From positions 462,302,072-462,366,071 of the forward strand of contig NC_081406.1 of NCBI RefSeq assembly GCF_030272615.1: a DNA stretch of 64,000 nt, given 5' to 3'. The position numbers were made by a program, and so were the translations under genes. Numbering within the stretch: position 1 is the stretch's first letter; every line of letters starts with the position of its first letter. The DNA is from Cryptomeria japonica. Taxonomy: Eukaryota; Streptophyta; Pinopsida; Cupressales; Cupressaceae. Under the pieces are notes generated by a model that worked only from the letters and a program-made list of their open reading frames with translations, was not told the origin of the DNA and searched no databases. This document shows positions 59,508-64,000 of the stretch, piece by piece.

Positions 59508-61005
59508 TGTAGATGTATAAAAATGACCATATTCCTAAATAAATATTTTATGTTCATTCATCTATTTAATTAAATCCAATTTAATTAAATCACCCACATT
59601 CCTCTATTTAATTAAGTAAATTATTCAATTTATTTAGTTAAATTCACTTAAGCCCTTTTTAAATCATTTAATTGAATAAATCATTTTATTTAATTAAAAC
59701 CCTTCTCTCTACTTTTTAATTAAATTCACATTTAATTAAATAGTTTACCCTAATTAAATAAATCTAATTTATTTAAAATCCCCAACTTGCGACCAAATTG
59801 AAATAAAGCAATTTATTTTAATTAATTATATTTTCCCTCACCCACTTGCATTTTCCTACATCTCCTACTTTCCTCCTAGCCCTATTCCTAATTTCTTCAA
59901 GAATCCATCTAATCCAAATCAATTAACCCAAACCCATCAATTATCCCCTTTCCCTAAATTTGAGGAGGTCACTTCTCAAATTTGGAGTAAAGTCTTCAAA
60001 ATGCATTAAAGCCTTTATCAATTCAACAAGATAACTTGTTGAATGCCCCCAAATTTGGAAGGACTCTTACAAATTTGTCCCCAAAGTCTTCAAACCATTA
60101 ATGGTTAACTAACCCTTAGTGGAATGGTTAGAGACTTTTTGCCTAACTTAACCTCCATCTAACCCAAGGGTCTCATCAAGCATTTATTGCTTTGACCATG
60201 GTTATTCCTTTAACCCTTGCACAAGAGTTTATCCTTTGGGTAAAATCTTTATCCAATGGATAACCTTAACCTAACCTTAACCCTTACCCCCTAGGGTAAC
60301 CATGAGGTCTTCTCAAGCATTTAATGCTTCTTACATCTCCTCTCAACCAGCCTTATGTTGAGAATTGTCACCATTTTATCGGTGAGAATTGTAAACATGG
60401 ATTGAAAACTTTCAATCTTCGCCCTTGATTAACTCTTTCAATCTTGACCATCCATTGCCCTATTTTTGCTATAAATAGAGCTCTCCTTCCTCCATTTTGA
60501 GGATCCATGAATCTAAGAAGTCTATTATCTAAAATCCATGCAAGCTTTAGTATCTCATTTATGCTCAATTTTAGCACATCTAGTCTCTCTTTGTAAAAGG
60601 AATTAATCTAATAAACATTTTTAGACTACTTCCTTTATCATTAGCTTAAATCATATAACTAGTATATCATGTTAGGATAGTATTATCTTGTCATCTTATA
60701 ATCTATTTTATTGCATTTGTAGGATCATACATAGATAGGATGCGTTCTCATGTTAAAATCAATCAAAATCATCCCTCATTCTTGCATTTGTCATCCGTAA
60801 GCCACTTTGCTCAGTGATATGAGAGAAAAGACATTGGCTTGAGGGACCTTATGAGATAGAGAACCATGGAACCATCCTTGGGAAGTTGAGTCATTATTCA
60901 TGACTCCATAAATTGCACCAAGAAGTCCTGTGGGTGTGTGGACAAACCTCTTGGAGCTTCATTTTTTACATTTTGAGTTTCATAGCCCCGCTTTTCCCAC
61001 ATATA
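59508..61005 (+). repeat. Element B 3' LTR
   Basis: 1,498 bases, TGTAG to CATATA; the 5' copy ends CATACA, so the terminal CA has become TA. It is uninterrupted and shows the original target of C at 60331-60341. TATA box at 60470-60477. Close to the 5' copy by eye (about 97 percent). Confidence 0.88.
60470..60477 (+). promoter_or_regulatory. LTR TATA box (TATAAATA), element B 3' LTR
   Basis: Same site as 43938-43945 in the 5' copy. Confidence 0.6.
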
Positions 61006-61010
61006 GGTGG
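61006..61010. repeat. Target-site duplication of element B, right copy (GGTGG)
   Basis: Identical to 35069-35073. Confidence 0.85.
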
Positions 61011-61630
61011 AAATAGAAATATTTTGTCTAGTCGACTATGTATATTGTGTGTGCTCTAGAAAGTTGTCTTGCTGCCAGGAAAATTAGAGAAATCTATAGA
61101 AGTGAAAAAGTTGGAAGAGAGCAAGAACAAAGTATTCTACAAAGTGAAATGATAACAGGAAGAATAAAATGTCCGAAAAACCAGAGAAAGAACAGAGAAT
61201 TCTGGAGAGTAATAATGTAGCAGAGAGAATAAGATAACCAGATAGAGGAAGGAAGAGAAATAGAGGAAGAAATTCAGTAAGCATAGAAAGTCATTCTCAA
61301 GATATGAGAATTTTGTAAGTGCTACAAAACTCATTTGTAGCAAGGCTTTATCATTGCATTGTAAACCTGATCAATCATTGTAAATATCTAGGTTGGTACT
61401 CAGAGACGGGTTAGGTGCTCCATTGAGTAGGAGCTCATAAAATCAAGGGTTGGTGATCCTTGGGCTGGTGCCCTAACCATTGTAAATTGTTATTTAATGT
61501 GAGGTTGGATTGGAGAAGTAGACTCCAACAACTATTCTCACTGAGTTTTTTCCCACATTGGGTTTTCCCTGTTAAATTTTTAAAAATACATTGATTCACC
61601 CACCCTCTCAGTCTCCATTTGTGTTCTTCA
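61006..61630 (+). repeat. Right part of the H 5' LTR
   Basis: Contains TTTTTTCCCACATTGGGTTT and ends after a short C-rich stretch with CTCTCAGTCTCCATTTGTG and TTCTTCA, the layout of a copia LTR end. The primer site follows directly. Confidence 0.75.
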
Positions 61631-61632
61631 AT

Positions 61633-61644
61633 TGCTATCAAAGC
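61633..61644 (+). other. Element H primer-binding site, mutated
   Basis: TGCTATCAAAGC compared with the standard TGGTATCAGAGC: two substitutions in twelve bases. Confidence 0.7.
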
Positions 61645-61703
61645 AAAAGGTTCCCTTATAGTAAAAATATTACTCTATCTTGGATAGATCCTACTTTTTG
61701 AAC

Positions 61704-63622
61704 ATGATGTATAGGAATGAATCCTCCTCTAAAGCACCTATGTTTGATGGTACCAACTATGCCTTTTGGAGTAGAAGAATGGAAACCTACTTTTCTTCCC
61801 TACGTTTTGATGTTTGGATGTTAGTAAAGAATGGCTATACCATTCCTCAAGTTCCTCCTACTAACCCTAATGCTAAATGAGAATATGAGGACAATGCCAA
61901 AGCTAAGAATGCAATCTTAAGCAATCTGTCAGATATAGATTTTTTCAAAGTCATGCATTGCACATCAGCAAAATAAACTTGGGACAAGTTGCAGAAGATA
62001 TATGAAGGAGATACCAAAGTGAAAGAAGCCAAACTACAAAATCTAAGAGCTCAGTTTGAAAACCTAAAAATGAAAGAAGAGGAGAACATAACCAACTATC
62101 TGCAAAGAGTGGATGAGATTGTGAGTGTTATGAGAGGACTTGGAGAGGATGTCAAAGATGAAGTTACTATCAAGAAGGTTCTGAGATCATTAACTTCAAA
62201 TTATGACACAAAGGTCTTTCCTATTGAGGAAGCTAAAGACTTAAATACATTCTTTATAGATGAATTATTTGGCTCCTTATCAACCTATGAAATGAGAACA
62301 ATAGGAGGAGAAACATCAAAGAAAGAAAAGATGGAGAATTATTATATGTCATGCAAAAGAAATTTTAGTTGAAAAGTAGTCTTTACACTTTTGAAGATGA
62401 TGCCTCTGATGAAGAAAGTGTCTCTGAAGGTTGTTGCAGTGATAATGAAAGAGAAGTTAATCTCTTTATGGAAAAAGAAGAGTTATTTGTTGATGATGAA
62501 GAAAAAGAAATTGAATTCGTAGTAGACCTTGAAGGTGATCTTGTGAGTGCACTAGAAGAACTTAGAAAGGTAAGAAAATAATATAAAAAATACAAGAATG
62601 TTGTTGTTGAAGAACAAGACCTGCTTCACAAATCTCTTGAGGAATCAAAGAGAATGATTTCTGATTTGAAGATTCAATTGGAAGAAGCAAAGAGGATGTA
62701 TGAAGTAACAAATTCAAACTTAGAAAGAAGGGATAAGGAGTGTCAAAAATTGGAAGAAGACATTGTAAATCAAAGAAAGGAATTGGAAAAGAATAAGGAT
62801 GAATTCAACATGAGAATTAAGTATGGTAGCAGCACTGAAGATTTAAACAAAATGTTAAGTAAGAAGAAGCACCACAAGGACATCAAATGTGTTGGATTTG
62901 AAAATGGACAATGTTCTAACAATAAATATTCATCGGGGAAGGAGATACATTTCACCTCTTCAAGTGAAAGTGAAGTCAAACAAACATTCACCCTCAGCAA
63001 GCCAAATGTGAAGAATAAATATGTTGCCACTACAAAGAATCAGTCAATGAACCAACATACTGATCTTAAAAGAAAATCCTAGATAAATGATGGAGTCTTC
63101 ACTAGAGTCAAGGATACAAAAGGTAAGAGCTCAAGAAGACCGAACCCTGCTTCTCCAAGGAGACAAATGAGAAACAACTTCAACAATGAGTGGTATGTAC
63201 TGCAATTCCGTGACTACTGCTATAAATGTAATACTTATGGTCATAGAATTGATGATTGTGATATCATGCATAGATATCATCCTAGTTTTGAAAGTAGAAA
63301 TCAATTTATAGCTCTTAGGGATATGAATGTTTTTTGTTATCATTCTAATGGGTATGGTCATAGAAGTTATGAATGTAGGAGAAATATATTGTCTTACAAT
63401 AGAATTTCAAATTCATCATTCAATGTAAATGTAAAATGCTATCATTGTCAAAACTTGGGCCACATTACAAAACATTGTAAGCTTAAGACAAGTAAGCAAA
63501 AGAAGATAGTGTCAATATCCAAACCTAATGAAAAATCAGAACAAAATGGAACAATGGAAAAGAAGAAAGAAAACAAACAAGTCTGCGCAAAATGGATAAA
63601 GATAAGACTGAGTCAAGTTTGA
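61704..63622 (+). pseudogene. gag, element H
   Basis: ATG at 61704. The N-terminal copia gag domain runs to about 62330 (FDGTNYAFWSRRMETYFSSL, TWDKLQKIYEGDTKVKEAKL, LRAQFENLKMKEEENITNYL, LRSLTSNYDTKVFPIEEAKD), with stops at 61878-61880 and 61974-61976. After a frame change near 62370 come an acidic segment (FEDDASDEESVSEGCCSDNE), a long coiled coil (62600-62830), a Ser-rich part and three knuckle positions: CYKCNTYGHRIDDC, CYHSNGYGHRSYEC (second Cys lost) and CYHCQNLGHITKHC (63218-63480). This is the intact form of the gag that element C carries without its first domain. Confidence 0.8.
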
Positions 63623-64000
63623 TTGTTCAAACTTCCCTACATGATGAAAAGAAAAACCTATGGGTAGTTGACAGTGGGTGTTCCAGCCACATGATCGGTG
63701 ATAAGAAGAAATTAATTAAGCTTTAATATTGGAATGGTGGCTTAGTGAGGTTTGGAGACAATTCTTCAATCAAAATCAAGGGCAGAGGCACACTACACAT
63801 TAATGGCAAGCTAAAAGCACATGATGTATATTACGTGGAAGGTCTGAAGCACAATCTGCTAAGTGTGAGTCAAATGTGTAACAAATAATATAAGTTTACA
63901 TTTGATTACAAGGGCCATGAAATAAAAAAAGAGAGAAGTGGTTAGCTTGTTGCTGAAGGAAAAAGGACAGATGTGAATGTATATAATTTTAAAGAATGCT
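63592..64000 (+). pseudogene. Protease and pre-integrase start, element H
   Basis: In a third frame from 63592, LWVVDSGCSSHM at 63658-63693 is the copia protease active site (Asp at 63670-63672). RFGDNSSIKIKGRGTLHING and HDVYYVEGLKHNLLSVSQMC follow, typical of the segment before integrase. There are stops at 63724-63726, near 63886 and near 63943. The rest of pol is beyond the window edge. Confidence 0.85.

Larger units (their letters stand above)
35074..61005 (+). mobile_element. Element B: Tat/Ogre-like Ty3/gypsy retrotransposon with element C inside its 5' LTR
   Basis: Without C (7.9 kb) the element is about 18 kb. It has the same order as A: LTR, primer site 44485, motif arrays, ORF1, gag (47504), protease, G-patch-like motif, RT, two RNase H domains, integrase (end 54814), antisense PMD ORF (56140-58022), inverted motif array, polypurine tract 59493 and 3' LTR 59508-61005. 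The LTR pair is closer by eye than that of A and the frame is better kept, so B is the younger of the two. It still carries stops and a deletion in RT. Confidence 0.88.
31374..64000 (+). mobile_element. Element H: SIRE-like Ty1/copia retrotransposon, split by B and cut by the window edge
   Basis: The right part is clear: LTR end at 61630, primer site 61633, gag from 61704 and protease near 63661. The LTR end is preceded by sequence back to 61006, where element B ends with its GGTGG duplication, so B sits in the 5' LTR of H. The left start is placed at 31374, where TGTTGGCATTATTGTC interrupts the gag of F; this is the usual copia LTR start. That would make an LTR of about 4.3 kb, which is long for copia, so the left boundary is the weaker part. 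Another old insertion may be hidden inside 31780-32770 or 33690-34440. Confidence 0.5.

Overview
This window is almost entirely retrotransposon DNA from a large-genome seed plant. I see no host protein-coding gene, tRNA or rRNA. The AT-rich background, the very large Tat/Ogre-like Ty3/gypsy elements and the SIRE-like Ty1/copia elements suggest a repeat-bloated genome, possibly a conifer, but the species cannot be settled from the sequence.

The layout is a set of nested insertions, which I label A to H plus a solo LTR, S. On the left, a gypsy element (D) lacks reverse transcriptase. Its 5' LTR was hit by a copia element (E, LTR end at 1-936) and by a 20.3 kb Tat/Ogre-like gypsy element (A, 1015-21297, target-site duplication GTTTG). 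A itself carries a minus-strand solo copia LTR (S, 13276-14763). D continues at 21298-27824. A second D-like gypsy element (F) starts at 28122 and is interrupted at 31374 by a copia element (H). H's 5' LTR appears to run from 31374 to 61630. Inside that LTR sits a second Tat/Ogre-like element (B, 35074-61005, duplication GGTGG). Inside the 5' LTR of B sits a SIRE-like copia derivative (C, 35893-43800, duplication ACATC with one change on each side). H resumes at 61006 and leaves the right edge inside its protease and pre-integrase region. The nesting gives an order of insertion: F before H before B before C, and D before A and E.

A and B share one architecture: LTR with a TATA box; primer-binding site; an array of a short motif; a pre-gag ORF1; gag with a CCHC-like knuckle; a protease followed by a G-patch-like motif; RT; RNase H plus a second archaeal-type RNase H; integrase. 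Downstream lies a long reverse-strand unit encoding a Plant Mobile Domain protein with a Gly/Arg-rich stretch and a coiled coil. The most interesting structure is that the motif array occurs twice, in opposite orientation: once ahead of the sense genes and once ahead of the antisense gene. The motif differs between the elements (TAGCGCTATTG in A, TAGCGCAT in B), but within each element the two arrays match. A TATA-like site lies upstream of the antisense array in both.

C is a second point of interest. It keeps LTRs, primer site, polypurine tract and the coiled-coil and zinc-knuckle half of gag. It has lost the N-terminal gag domain and all of pol, and carries instead an unrecognised ORF of roughly 1,100 codons with its own TATA-like site and a good plant start context. 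D and F also lack recognisable polymerase genes where they can be read. All coding regions here are broken by stops and frameshifts, many of them TGA or TAG at positions that read Arg or Gln in the partner element, which fits cytosine deamination in silenced DNA.
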